A DNA stretch of 64,000 nt, taken from the NCBI GenBank assembly GCA_963756605.1, contig CAVWOT010000021.1, positions 310,001-374,000 on the forward strand, read 5' to 3'. Shown here piece by piece: positions 8,336 to 17,912 of this stretch (positions within the stretch are counted from its first letter, which is position 1; the number at the start of each line of letters is the position of its first letter). The notes below the pieces were generated by a model. It saw nothing but the letters and a program-made list of their open reading frames with translations, was not told where the DNA came from and did not search any database. The translations under genes and the position numbers were made by a program. This DNA is from Bog-159 sp963756605 (lineage in GTDB: Bacteria > Acidobacteriota > Terriglobia > Bryobacterales > Bryobacteraceae).

Positions 8336-9169
8336 TTAAGATTTCGATTCGCGGATCAGGCTTGCGAGATCATCGATTTTTTCATCCAGCAAATTCAACT
8401 TGCGGCCCAGGCCTTGTATTTCAGACTCCGCACGGCGATTCACTTCGAAATCGAGTTCTCCGCGCAGCCGGTCCTTCTCATCCTGGCGATTCTGACTCAT
8501 CATGATCACGGGCGCCTGAACCGCAGCCAGCATGGACAGGAACAGGTTGAGCAGAATAAACGGGTAAGGATCCCAAGCCTTCCTGTCGAGGGCGACGTTG
8601 ATGGCGGTGTAGACGATGATACAAAGCCCGAACAAGATAATGAATGTCCAGGATCCGCCAAATTGGGCGACGGAATCGGCGACGCGCTGGCCCAGCGTGG
8701 TTTGTCGCTCGATCAGCTCATTAGGATTTCTGTTGGCGCGAATGCGCACCAGGTTTTGCGCCGCGTGGAACTGGCGTCCGAGGGTGGTGAGCAGATCCAT
8801 CCCGGCATGCGGCTTCTGCTGGAGCAGGTGCGCAATGTCGTCGCGGGATACTTCGATGCAGGCGGTTTCCTCAAGCGCCAGCGCGTTGGTCTGATGCACT
8901 GTCTGTTCCAGCATGGAAGCGAAGCCGAAGAACTCACCCGTCGCCGGTTCATCGACCACCACTTCCTGTTGATCCTCATCGACGGTGCTGACACGGACTT
9001 TTCCCGAGAGCAGCACGTAGGCTTGTGGCGCGGGAGCGCCGATTTTATAGATACGTTCGCGGGGCGCGAATGTCTTGAGATCGACCTGGCTGGCTAACAC
9101 CGCGGTTTCGTCATCGTCTAGTAATGCAAAGAGCGGGACATTTCTGAGCAATTCCGGATTGCAGGCCAT
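8336..9169 (-). CDS. Cyclic-nucleotide-binding domain fused to DUF1003 membrane domain
   Basis: A 277-residue protein. The start at 9169 is fixed by an AGGAGG ribosome site six bases upstream. Residues 8-125 form a CRP-like cyclic-nucleotide-binding fold (LLRNVPLFALLDDDETAVLA, IYKIGAPAPQAYVLLSGKVR, then GEFFGFASMLEQ in the phosphate-binding-cassette position). The rest is DUF1003: NPNELIERQTTLGQRVADSV, two transmembrane helices (TFIILFGLCIIVYTAINVAL and PFILLNLFLSMLAAVQAPVI), the conserved MMSQNRQDEKDR and a C-terminal coiled coil. The cassette lacks the canonical Arg that contacts the cyclic phosphate (GEFFGFASMLEQTVHQ has no Arg-Ala pair), so the ligand may not be cAMP. The role is unknown; it may sense a ligand at the membrane. 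Confidence 0.8.
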   Translation of the reverse strand: MACNPELLRNVPLFALLDDDETAVLASQVDLKTFAPRERIYKIGAPAPQAYVLLSGKVRVSTVDEDQQEVVVDEPATGEFFGFASMLEQTVHQTNALALEETACIEVSRDDIAHLLQQKPHAGMDLLTTLGRQFHAAQNLVRIRANRNPNELIERQTTLGQRVADSVAQFGGSWTFIILFGLCIIVYTAINVALDRKAWDPYPFILLNLFLSMLAAVQAPVIMMSQNRQDEKDRLRGELDFEVNRRAESEIQGLGRKLNLLDEKIDDLASLIRESKS

Positions 9170-9284
9170 GGGTGCCTCCTGAGACAGAAAACTGATGGTA
9201 GCAAATGGGTGTCTCAGGACCGTTGCTTCTCCACTGCAGCGCGTGTGGCGCAGGCCGAAAGCGCGCGCCACACAGGATGAGGTA

Positions 9285-12200
9285 CTAGAAATTGAATTTG
9301 GCGGCGAACTGGAACGCGCGCGGACCGCCGGAACCGAACACGTTCGAGTCACGGCTGGTGGGCACGCCAAATCCGGCGCTGGTGCTCGTCAGATTATAGC
9401 TGTACCCGCCGAGGTTGGCGATGTTGAATACATTGAAACATTCGCCAATGAGAGACAGCTTGGCGCGCTCGGTTCCCAGGTTGATTACCTTGGTCACGCG
9501 GATATCCTGCGAGTTGAAACTACGCGGGAAGGACCACGTCGATGGCAGCGAGATAGTCGGTATGACTCCGGTGGTCGTGGTTTTTCCAGCGTAATTCTGG
9601 TTGAACTGATTGACTAACTGGATCAATTCGGCCTTTCCGGCATTCACGCCGAACTGGTTATAACCGATACCTGGCAGCGGCGATCCACCAGTTTCTCCGT
9701 TTTCTATGGCGCCGTTACCATTGATGTCCACACCCGATAGGGTCGGCTCGATCGGTCCCACACTGGCGTACGAAGTGATGCCCGAGATCATGATGCCCCA
9801 TGGGAGGTCCAGAACCAATGAGCCGGTCAGAAGTTGATGGCCGGCCTGTGGTCCCCAGGAGGCGAACCAGTTGCTGTCATCCACCAGGCCGTTATAGCCG
9901 ACCTGGTTGGAGTAGGCGTACGATAGCTGCCCGCTGGTGCGGCGCGAGAAACGCTTGTTGCCCTTCAGCAGGAGCCCTGTATAGTGCGAACGCGCGCCGC
10001 TGATAATGCCCTGTATCACGCCGGTGGAGCACTCGGCGAGCGGGTTGGACGCCTCCGATCCCGTGCAAGCCGGAATGACGGGACCTGCCGCGCTGTAGAA
10101 ATGGTTGAGGTCTGTGTCGCGGATCATCTGGTGCAGATATTGGCGGAAGACGAAATCCGCCGAAACCACGAAGTCAGAGCGTACTTCGCGCTGAATTCCG
10201 ACGCTGGCGTGCTCGGAGTATGGCGGCCGGAAGTTCTGGGCCAACAGTTCGGTTCCCGTTTTAAAGACATTGATGTTGCGAATCGCCAAGTTGGTATTTC
10301 CGGGAGGTCCGAGCTCCGCCTGCGCGCCCGCGTAGAATTGCGGAATCAGGTTCACCAGCTCCGCGCCGGTAAAAGTGGTCGGTTGGCTTTGCAGAGAGGT
10401 TGGCTGCAGGGGCGCCGGCAGGCTTGAGAAGCCATTGGCTTCCGCGATGGTGGGGAAGAAAACACTATCGCCCAGCAGAGTCCGTCCGGTGCCGGCGGGA
10501 CCCAGCATGGCGCGTTCGATCAGCCGCACTTCGAGGTTGATCGTGTCATAGTAGATGCCGCCGCCGCCGCGGATGACGGTTTTGTTATCGTGGCCCAGGG
10601 TCCAGGCAAAGCCCAACATAGGACTGAAATCGTGCGGCGAGTGTAACTCGTGCCCTAAGTTGCCCGCTCCAAAGATCGGCGCGAGGTACTCGGGCTTAGT
10701 AAGGTCGAAATTCAGCGCGTTACTCTCATATGTCCAGGCCAGCCCGTAGTTCAGGCTGAATTTGGGCTTTATGCGCCAGTTGTCCTGAAAGTAGAAGTGC
10801 ATAGTGTTGTCGTGATCGGCGTCACTTTTGTCGTACAAGGGCGGTTGATTGATATCGCCGACCCCCATTTCGAACAGATACACGGGGAGCTTCAAGATGT
10901 CGTTAATCGAATTGAACGTGGAGGGAATCTGAATTTGGAACGGCGCCGGCACTTGTGAATTGAACTCCTGCACGTACTCTGGCGACCAAAGGGCGCCCGC
11001 GGCGGGTGCCGCATAGGCGTAGGTTCCAGTGCCCTGCTGATATTCCCAATAAGCGCCCCATTTCATGGAATGACCGTTTTTCACTTTACTGATGTTGTCG
11101 GCAAAAATATTCCGGCGCAAAACGCGGCTTTGCGGAGCATTGGTGGCGTTGCCGAAAGTGAAGTTGGACACGCCAATGATCTGGAGGTTCGGCCCCCCGA
11201 GGCCCAGGCAGGGAGCCGGGCATTGCGCGGCCGTAGGCGGCTCGTTGTAATTGGACCAGTAGGTATAAGAGTAGCGGAATTCGTTGGTCATGCTTGGAGT
11301 CAGCGTGCTGGTGAGGGCGAAGACGCCTGAGTCGGCCCAGTTGGTGTTCACGTCCCAGTCCGATGGCAGGTCGCCCGACCCGGGCGGTGCGTAGCCGTTG
11401 TTGCCGTCATGCGAATAGCGGAGCGACGCGCTGTGTTTGGGGCTGATGAGCCAGTCGAGCCGTACGTCGACTTCGTTTTCATGGAAGGGGCTGGCGGCAA
11501 ACGACGCGAACTGCTGAAATAACGGGTCGCTGGGAAACTCGCTATAGACCCCTACCTGGTTGGTGTGCTCGAGTGACGTGAAGAAAAATAGCTTATCTTT
11601 CTTGATGGGGCCGCCTACGTGGAAGCCCGACTGCCGCCGCGCAAAAAACGGGCTGGCCGGCTCGGTGGGATCGCGCTGCAAATAGGGATACGCCGAAAAG
11701 TCGTGGTCGCGATCGAAAAAGAACGCCTCGCCATGAAAGTCGTTGGTGCCGCCGCGGGTAACGATGTTGATCGCGCCACCCGCGCCGATCGCGTTCGAGA
11801 GGTCCAGATTGGTGGAGGACAGTTGAAACTCCTGCACTACTTCCTGGGAGAAGTTCTGCTGGGTGCCCCCAGTGACCGAGTCCGCAATCGTGGCACCATC
11901 CACAGTGATACGAACAGAGCCGTTGCCGGAATCCGCGCCCAGGATATTCACATCGAACAGGCGGTTGTATTGGCCGACGCTATTGGCGGACACGCTGACG
12001 CCCGGCTCAAGCATGGCGAGGTTCAAAAAACTGCGGCCGTTGAGCGGGAGGTTTTCGATCTCCTGGCGCGTGATGACGCCGCCGATGGTGTGACTGTCGT
12101 AGTCGATTTGGGCGGCTTCGCCTTGCACGCTGACGACTTCGGTGGCGGCACCGACCTGCATGGCCAACTCGATGGTAGTGGCTTGGCCCACCTGCACGGT

Positions 12201-12485
12201 AGCGTTCTCTACCAAGGTACGGAACCCCGAGGCCGCGGCCTTCACCGAATAGCTCCCCGGAAGCAAGGGCGAGACGCGGAACGACCCGTCCGACCCCGTC
12301 ACCACCTGCCGCTCCCGCCCTGTATCCTTGTTGGTAACGGTAACAGTGGCGCCTTGCATCACGCCTCCGGTCTGGTCATGCACGGTGCCGTTCAAGGTTC
12401 CGATGGGCACCTGGGCCGGGCTTTGGATCATACTCCATACTGCAACGCACAATAACGACGGACACAGTCGTGCTCGGTTAAGCAT
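9285..12485 (-). CDS. TonB-dependent-receptor-like protein with N-terminal carboxypeptidase regulatory-like domain
   Basis: A 1066-residue outer-membrane protein. The ATG at 12485 is preferred to upstream in-frame codons because GGAGGGGAG lies just before it and a signal peptide follows (MLNRARLCPSLLCVAVWSM...). Order: carboxypeptidase-regulatory-like domain (LNGTVHDQTGGVMQGATVTV, about 30-110), plug with the family's NLPLNGRSFLNLAMLEPGV and ISIV-like NIVTRGGTNDFHGEAFFFDR (about 120-260), then a long beta-barrel ending AFQFAAKFNF with the terminal Phe expected by the barrel assembly machinery. The substrate is unknown. It stands alone, with an IS remnant upstream and no recognisable operator. 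Confidence 0.88.
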   Translation of the reverse strand: MLNRARLCPSLLCVAVWSMIQSPAQVPIGTLNGTVHDQTGGVMQGATVTVTNKDTGRERQVVTGSDGSFRVSPLLPGSYSVKAAASGFRTLVENATVQVGQATTIELAMQVGAATEVVSVQGEAAQIDYDSHTIGGVITRQEIENLPLNGRSFLNLAMLEPGVSVSANSVGQYNRLFDVNILGADSGNGSVRITVDGATIADSVTGGTQQNFSQEVVQEFQLSSTNLDLSNAIGAGGAINIVTRGGTNDFHGEAFFFDRDHDFSAYPYLQRDPTEPASPFFARRQSGFHVGGPIKKDKLFFFTSLEHTNQVGVYSEFPSDPLFQQFASFAASPFHENEVDVRLDWLISPKHSASLRYSHDGNNGYAPPGSGDLPSDWDVNTNWADSGVFALTSTLTPSMTNEFRYSYTYWSNYNEPPTAAQCPAPCLGLGGPNLQIIGVSNFTFGNATNAPQSRVLRRNIFADNISKVKNGHSMKWGAYWEYQQGTGTYAYAAPAAGALWSPEYVQEFNSQVPAPFQIQIPSTFNSINDILKLPVYLFEMGVGDINQPPLYDKSDADHDNTMHFYFQDNWRIKPKFSLNYGLAWTYESNALNFDLTKPEYLAPIFGAGNLGHELHSPHDFSPMLGFAWTLGHDNKTVIRGGGGIYYDTINLEVRLIERAMLGPAGTGRTLLGDSVFFPTIAEANGFSSLPAPLQPTSLQSQPTTFTGAELVNLIPQFYAGAQAELGPPGNTNLAIRNINVFKTGTELLAQNFRPPYSEHASVGIQREVRSDFVVSADFVFRQYLHQMIRDTDLNHFYSAAGPVIPACTGSEASNPLAECSTGVIQGIISGARSHYTGLLLKGNKRFSRRTSGQLSYAYSNQVGYNGLVDDSNWFASWGPQAGHQLLTGSLVLDLPWGIMISGITSYASVGPIEPTLSGVDINGNGAIENGETGGSPLPGIGYNQFGVNAGKAELIQLVNQFNQNYAGKTTTTGVIPTISLPSTWSFPRSFNSQDIRVTKVINLGTERAKLSLIGECFNVFNIANLGGYSYNLTSTSAGFGVPTSRDSNVFGSGGPRAFQFAAKFNF

Positions 12486-12594
12486 GTCTCCCCTCCAAAA
12501 CGTGGTGCGCCTGAACAACGCACGTCGCGTTAGGTTAAACATGGTTGGGTCTCGTTGTCAAGGGGGTCACGCGGGTCACGCGGAGACCGTCAAG

Positions 12595-12639
12595 GCAAAG
12601 TAGAAACGTCCCCCCATTGCGCAAAGTAGAAATGTCCCC
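12595..12639. repeat. Direct repeat pair, likely an insertion-sequence edge
   Basis: Two 19-bp copies of GCAAAGTAGAAAYGTCCCC occur at 12595-12613 and 12621-12639 (one mismatch, period 26 bp). A nearby short direct repeat GGGTCACGC occurs twice around 12565-12582. Tandem outward motifs of this kind often mark transposon ends, and a transposase-like remnant follows at 12828-13088. No matching copy was found at the other side, so the element is incomplete. Confidence 0.45.
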
Positions 12640-12827
12640 TTTCCCCAGGGCTCCGCGGGGCACGTGTGGGAGCTCGGGTTGCCGGTGAAGCGGAGACGGG
12701 CTCTGCTGGCGAAGCAACCCGATCCAGGAATAGCCGGCCGGAGCTCATCGCGGACGATGGGTAGAGCCCGCACCTTTCGTCGCGTCCTGGTACTGGGGCG
12801 CGGGGCTGACCAACGGGAGGCGGTACC

Positions 12828-13088
12828 TCACCCCAGGGCTTGTATGGTTTTGTGTCGAGACCCATCGGACGGAGTGGCGGGGAAGGCCGCGGCGGCCGGC
12901 TGGGCCCGCTCCCCGACCTGGTAGCACAGGTACATGTCGCGGAAGCGGATGGCTACAGTTCCATCTCTGCGCTGTTCCACGCGCACTCCAGCACCCCGTA
13001 GGCCAGCGCCGTTGTCTGCGTGTTCTATGCCATCTATCTTTCCCGCAAGCTGGATCGTATAATCTAATCGGTTTTCACTTGTCGGCAC
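12828..13088 (-). pseudogene. Probable transposase C-terminal remnant
   Basis: An 86-codon minus-strand frame contains GAGVRVEQRRDGTVAIRFRD followed by MYLCYQVGERAQ. This is the beta-strand-rich tail commonly seen at the C-terminus of integrase-core (ISNCY/IS481-like) transposases (hydrophobic-hydrophobic-E-x-x-DG-x-hydrophobic-x-hydrophobic-RF). No catalytic DDE segment is present upstream. The 13089-13246 gap shows no gene. Family placement is tentative; the short open frame could also be fortuitous. Confidence 0.35.
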
Positions 13089-13246
13089 TCCACATGGCTC
13101 AGGATCGCCGCCAAGTTTTGATGCTTCTCCAGCGGCCGGTGGGCATCACCGTCATTGGCTGGCGCCACCGACTGAAAGCTCAAACTTCGCCATCTCCACG
13201 GTGAAGCGGCATTCCATCTCGCGATGTAAGTCGCGCATCGACATGG

Positions 13247-16200
13247 TCAATTTGCATCGTGCGGGCTTAAGGCCGCCGCTACCGCATCGGCGAGCCGCGC
13301 CGCCGTGTAGGGTTTCTGCAAGAAGTGTTCGGGTTTGAGCGCCGCGAAGCGCCGCTCCGCCTCGCTCTCATCAAATCCGCTGGATAGAATAATTGGAATA
13401 TCCGGGTTGATCTGTCGCAACACCGCCAGGGCCTCTTCGCCGCCCATCACGGGCATTTGTAGATCCAAAAGCACCACCGAGATTTCCTGGCTGTGCTCCC
13501 GAAATATTTCCACCCCGTTTTTTCCATTCTTCGCCAGCAATACCCGTATTCCCGCGCGGGTCAGCACATTTTCCGCGAGCATGCGGATAGACACCTCGTC
13601 TTCGATGACCAGCGCCACGCTGCCCGCGGGAATCGTAAGCGTGGAGTCCGGTGCCACGGTCGCCGGCCCCGCGGCATGCCCCCCGGACGCCGGCAGCAGT
13701 ATCAGAAAGGTCGAGCCCTTTCCCGGCGTGCTGGAAACACGCAAAGCGCCATGGTGCGCGCGTATGATTCCCAGTACCGCGGCTAAACCCAATCCACGTC
13801 CCGTAAACTTCGTCGTAAAGAAGGGATCGAAGATGCGCGCTTTGGTGGCTTCATCCATCCCCTGGCCAGTATCGGTTACTTCCAACTGCACATAGGTTCC
13901 CGGCGCGGCGGGGTCCCCCTGGAAGAATTCGGCGGCATCCTGTTCGCCGATCTCGCGCGCCGACGTCCGTATGGTCACGCGGCCGGGAGTGCTTTCGCCG
14001 ATGGCTTCCGCGCCGTTGATCACCAGGTTCATAACTACCTGTTGGATCTGCACGGTATCCGCCTCAATGGGCGGCAAGTTGGGCGCCCGTTCCAGCCGCA
14101 GATCGATCGTCCGCGGAATGGAGGTTCGTACCAGTGTCGAAATCTCCTCTACGAAATCTCCCAGGTCGATCTTACTGACGACGAAGCGGCCTTTCCCCGC
14201 ATAAGCCAGCAGTTGGCGCGTGAGAAAGCCCGCGCGTTCGCACGCATCCACAATCTGGCGCAGTCGCGCGCGGGCCGGTTCATCCGCGGAGGTTTCCAGA
14301 AACGCCAAACTGGCATTGCCCAAAATCCCGGTGAGCAGATTATTGAAGTCGTGCGCGATGCCCCCGGCCAGCAGTCCCAGGCTTTCCAGCTTCTGTGTTT
14401 CCTGAAGCTCCCGTTCGAACCGTTTGCGCTCGGTGATATCCCGCATGTTGAACTGTATCGCGCGCCGATCGCCTTCCGCATATACGCTGGCGATCATCTC
14501 CACGTGAATATCGCGGCCTTCTTTGGTGCGCAAAACCGAGTCGTCGAATCGCAAATCACCCCGCTCCCGAACCTGCTCCACGGCCGCGCGGACGTGGGGT
14601 ACCGGCTGCATCGGTTGGATGTCCCAAAGCTTGCCGCCCACCAGTTCCTCGCGGCGATAACCCAGCAGACGCTCGGCAAACGGATTCAGATCCAGGATCT
14701 CGCCCGAGACCGCATCGACCAAAAGAATCCCATCCCGGGCCGATTCGAACAACCGCCGGTAACGGGCCTCCGCTGTGCGCTTCCGCTCCGTCACATCCTC
14801 AAACACAATCAGGATGAGTTGTTTCTGATCCAGCCAGCGGACCCGGCTGGCGTTGGCGACCAGCGTGCGATTGCCATAGCGTTCCTGGTCGTATTCGATC
14901 TCCACGTCGCTGATTTCCGCCGCTCCCGATTTGAGCGACTTGATCAGCGCGCGCAGCGGCGGCAGATCGAAACGGCGATGCGCCACTTCAAACAGGTGTT
15001 TCCCCAATACCTCCGTACGGGGCAGTTCCACGATATTCAGAAACGCCTGGTTGGCATTCTGGATGGCGCCATCCTCGGCGAGCACGGCTAACGGCTCGCG
15101 CACCGTGTTGATAATCATCTCCGCGTAGTCGCGGGCGTGCTTCACTTCTTCCAGGCTGCGCTTGAGATCGGTCACTTCCAATAATTGCAGGACGGCGCCG
15201 TCAATCCGATTGTCGGCCGTCTGGTACGGGCGGACGCGTAGCAGGTAGGAACGGCCTTCCTGGTCCTGGACTTCCTGCTCGTATGGCTGCAAACTGTCCA
15301 AAACCCGCTTCAAAACATCATCCAGATCGGGAACGTTGATGCGGGGTTTCAGGTCCGCGATGGGCCTGCCGACGTCGGTTGAAATCAGGCGTAATACGCT
15401 TTCGGCGCTCGGTGTGAACCGGCGGATGCGCAGATCGCGGCCGGTCATCACAATGGGCATGTTCATTGAGCCGAGCAGGTTGAGTAAGTCGTCGTTGATC
15501 TGCTTGAGCTCCAGATTCCGGCTCTGCATCTCCGTGTTGATAGTGTTGAGCTCTTCGTTCGAGGATTGCAGCTCTTCCTTCGAAGTCTGCATTTCCTCAT
15601 TGGTGCTCTGCAGCTCCTCGTTCGCGGATTGGGCTTCCTCATTGGACGAGCGCAGCTCTTCAATGAGCGCCTGCAGATACTCGCGGGTGGATTTCAGCTC
15701 CTGTTTAAGGTGCGCGTTCTCCACATCGAGTGGAAGCGGATTTGCCGGCGGGCCGCTGGGCGCCGTGAACTCAGAAGGCTCTGGTTCGACGTCGTAAGTG
15801 CCGCGCCCTATGAGAATCAGAAAGTGCGGTGGGATTCCGGCCAGCGACAGCGGCACCACGGTGATGTCCACCGGCCGGTCTTCGCCGGGCAGCGTGATGT
15901 TCCCGGCCAACACCGCCGTTTCCGTGCGGCGCGCCTGTTCGATGGCGGTACTGGCGGCGGCGCGCAAATCCGGGTGCAGAACTGCCATCAGGTCCGCATG
16001 CGGCTTCACCCCCGGCGTCCCCAGGTATTTCTTAACATCGCCACGCAGCTCGGTGATCTGCAACGTCTCGTCCACCACCATGGCCGCCGGGCCGTGGCGC
16101 GAAAGAACCGCTTGGCCAAAGTCGCCCGGCCGGGCATCACGCCACTCGCTGGGCGCGAAGGCCGGCGATGGAGGGAGCAGATTCGCGTGCGTATACTCGC

Positions 16201-17707
16201 TGTCCGGCGCCGGCAATTGAAAGATGTTCTGCGCGGCGTTGGCCTTGCGGCAATAGATCTTGTGCGGCTCATCGAGCGTCTGAAAGTACTCCGAAAGACT
16301 TCCCAAACTCTCCGAGGGCCCCAGAATGAGGCAGCCGCCCGGCTGCAGCGCATAGCCGAACGTGGTGAGGACGCGGCGCTGCAAGGTAGGCGCGAAATAG
16401 ATCAGCAGATTGCGGCAACTGATCAGATCCATCCGTGAAAGAGGCGGATCCTGCGCCACGTTGTGGCGCGAGAAGATGCACATGTCCCGAATCGTCCGGC
16501 TGATCTGGTATCCCGAATCGGCGCGTTGAAAAAAGCGCCGCAGCCGTTCAGGCGAGACGTGCGTCACCGCACTCTCGCTGTAAATTCCGGCGCGCGCTTT
16601 ATCGATGGTGGCGTCACTCAGGTCAGTGCCGAACATCTGGATGCGATGCGGCAGGTCCTCGGATTCGAGAAACTCCACCAGCGCGATCATCATGGAATAC
16701 ACTTCTTCGCCGGTAGAGCAGCCCGGTATCCACGCGCGAATGGTTCCGGCCTGCTTGGCATCCCGCACCAGCGAAGCAAATGCCACCCGCTTGGCTGTTT
16801 CAAAGACTTCCGGATCGCGGAAGAAATCGGTGACATTGATCAGCAGATCGTCGAAGAGCGCCTTAATTTCAGTGGATTCTTTCTGCAGGAACTCGATATA
16901 TTGGTCGAGGCTGTCCACCTTCCGCAGGACCATGCGGCGGTTCAGCCGGCGCAAAATCGTGGGCTGTTTGTACTGGGCAAAGTCGACTCCGGTGCTCTTG
17001 CGCAGCAGCAGCAGCAGGCGCGAAAGCGACGTGCCGTCGCCCGCCAATACTTCTTCCGGGGGCGTTAGCCTCACCGTGCGGCGGGCGATAGCCATCAGTT
17101 CTTCGGCGATGCGGCGCGGGGAAAGCACAAAATCCACCGCCCCCGCGGCAATGGCGCTGCGCGGCATGCTATCGAACTTGGCCGTCTGGTTCTGCGCAAA
17201 CGTGATGCCGCCCGCGGCTTTGATGTTCTTGAGCCCCAGCGTGCCGTCGGAAGCGGTTCCCGACAGCACGATGCCGATAGCATTGAAATGCAGTTCGTCG
17301 GCCAACGAGTTAAAGAAGACATCCACCGGCTTGAAAGTCTCTTGTACAGCGGACGGCCGTGACGAGAGCACCAGTGCGTAATCTTGAATGCGCATCTGTG
17401 CATTTGGCGGGATCACGTAGACATGGTCCGGCTCAATGCGTGCTCCGTCCTGCGCCTGCAGCACCGGCATGCGCGTCTTAGCGGCTAATAGATCCGGCAG
17501 CATGCTCTGATGATGGGGATCCAGATGCTGCACCAGCACGAACGCCATTCCGGTGGTCGGAGGAAGAAATCTCAGCAGATCGCTGAAGGCCTCGAGGCCG
17601 CCCGCTGAAGCGCCCACACCGGCGACCATCAGGTCCCGCGGCGCAGCTTTGTCAGCCGCGTCATTTTGTGAGTGTACTGATTGCGGGGCGGGCATACCCT
17701 CGTCCAC
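13247..17707 (-). CDS. CheB-CheR-PAS hybrid histidine kinase with C-terminal receiver
   Basis: A 1486-residue cytoplasmic sensor. The GTG at 17707 follows GGGAGGT at a good distance. Domains in order: CheB methylesterase (about 25-215) with catalytic Ser in GVGASAGGLEA, His in LVQHLDPHH and Asp in SGTASDGT; CheR methyltransferase (about 225-490) with the SAM loop PGCSTGEE near 329; a long coiled coil (about 660-742) of repeating SSNEELQS-type heptads; three PAS-like domains (about 750-1090); HisKA with phosphoacceptor His in GGIAHDFNNLL near 1117; HATPase (DTGQGMDE and GRGLGLAAVLGI, about 1210-1330); and a receiver (about 1362-1480) with Asp in VVLLDLQMP. The CheB part lacks its own receiver. 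All catalytic residues look intact. No chemotaxis receptor or CheW gene is nearby, so it probably serves a non-flagellar pathway. Confidence 0.9.
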   Translation of the reverse strand: MDEGMPAPQSVHSQNDAADKAAPRDLMVAGVGASAGGLEAFSDLLRFLPPTTGMAFVLVQHLDPHHQSMLPDLLAAKTRMPVLQAQDGARIEPDHVYVIPPNAQMRIQDYALVLSSRPSAVQETFKPVDVFFNSLADELHFNAIGIVLSGTASDGTLGLKNIKAAGGITFAQNQTAKFDSMPRSAIAAGAVDFVLSPRRIAEELMAIARRTVRLTPPEEVLAGDGTSLSRLLLLLRKSTGVDFAQYKQPTILRRLNRRMVLRKVDSLDQYIEFLQKESTEIKALFDDLLINVTDFFRDPEVFETAKRVAFASLVRDAKQAGTIRAWIPGCSTGEEVYSMMIALVEFLESEDLPHRIQMFGTDLSDATIDKARAGIYSESAVTHVSPERLRRFFQRADSGYQISRTIRDMCIFSRHNVAQDPPLSRMDLISCRNLLIYFAPTLQRRVLTTFGYALQPGGCLILGPSESLGSLSEYFQTLDEPHKIYCRKANAAQNIFQLPAPDSEYTHANLLPPSPAFAPSEWRDARPGDFGQAVLSRHGPAAMVVDETLQITELRGDVKKYLGTPGVKPHADLMAVLHPDLRAAASTAIEQARRTETAVLAGNITLPGEDRPVDITVVPLSLAGIPPHFLILIGRGTYDVEPEPSEFTAPSGPPANPLPLDVENAHLKQELKSTREYLQALIEELRSSNEEAQSANEELQSTNEEMQTSKEELQSSNEELNTINTEMQSRNLELKQINDDLLNLLGSMNMPIVMTGRDLRIRRFTPSAESVLRLISTDVGRPIADLKPRINVPDLDDVLKRVLDSLQPYEQEVQDQEGRSYLLRVRPYQTADNRIDGAVLQLLEVTDLKRSLEEVKHARDYAEMIINTVREPLAVLAEDGAIQNANQAFLNIVELPRTEVLGKHLFEVAHRRFDLPPLRALIKSLKSGAAEISDVEIEYDQERYGNRTLVANASRVRWLDQKQLILIVFEDVTERKRTAEARYRRLFESARDGILLVDAVSGEILDLNPFAERLLGYRREELVGGKLWDIQPMQPVPHVRAAVEQVRERGDLRFDDSVLRTKEGRDIHVEMIASVYAEGDRRAIQFNMRDITERKRFERELQETQKLESLGLLAGGIAHDFNNLLTGILGNASLAFLETSADEPARARLRQIVDACERAGFLTRQLLAYAGKGRFVVSKIDLGDFVEEISTLVRTSIPRTIDLRLERAPNLPPIEADTVQIQQVVMNLVINGAEAIGESTPGRVTIRTSAREIGEQDAAEFFQGDPAAPGTYVQLEVTDTGQGMDEATKARIFDPFFTTKFTGRGLGLAAVLGIIRAHHGALRVSSTPGKGSTFLILLPASGGHAAGPATVAPDSTLTIPAGSVALVIEDEVSIRMLAENVLTRAGIRVLLAKNGKNGVEIFREHSQEISVVLLDLQMPVMGGEEALAVLRQINPDIPIILSSGFDESEAERRFAALKPEHFLQKPYTAARLADAVAAALSPHDAN

Positions 17708-17771
17708 TGAGACCTCCCACCAAGTCTAGCCAGAGCCGCCGGCGAATCGGCGAGACAGGACCATCACCTTA

Positions 17772-17803
17772 AATATACGCCAAAAATATACGCCAAATAC
17801 GCC
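17772..17803. repeat. Short tandem repeat upstream of the hybrid kinase
   Basis: AATATACGCCAAA occurs twice head to tail (17772-17784 and 17785-17797), followed by a partial third copy (TACGCC, 17798-17803). It lies about 65-95 bp before the kinase start codon and so could sit in its promoter, reading TTTGGCGTATATT on the coding strand. A regulatory role is an inference; no regulator is known. Confidence 0.5.
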
Positions 17804-17912
17804 AGATCCCTGGGGGTTTCCCGCGATACAGGTCATTTGTAACAGCAGGCTCGTCACCTGAGGTACGGACGAATACACATGAATTGTGCGGCGCTAACCA
17901 GGACCCGCGGAC

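Noticed and set aside
14042..15091. 349-codon plus-strand frame opposite the hybrid kinase
   Set aside because: Overlaps conserved PAS and kinase motifs on the other strand and shows no motif of its own.
17772..17803. Short tandem repeat considered as a CRISPR seed
   Set aside because: Units are head to tail with no spacers, only 2.5 copies, and no cas genes exist in the window.
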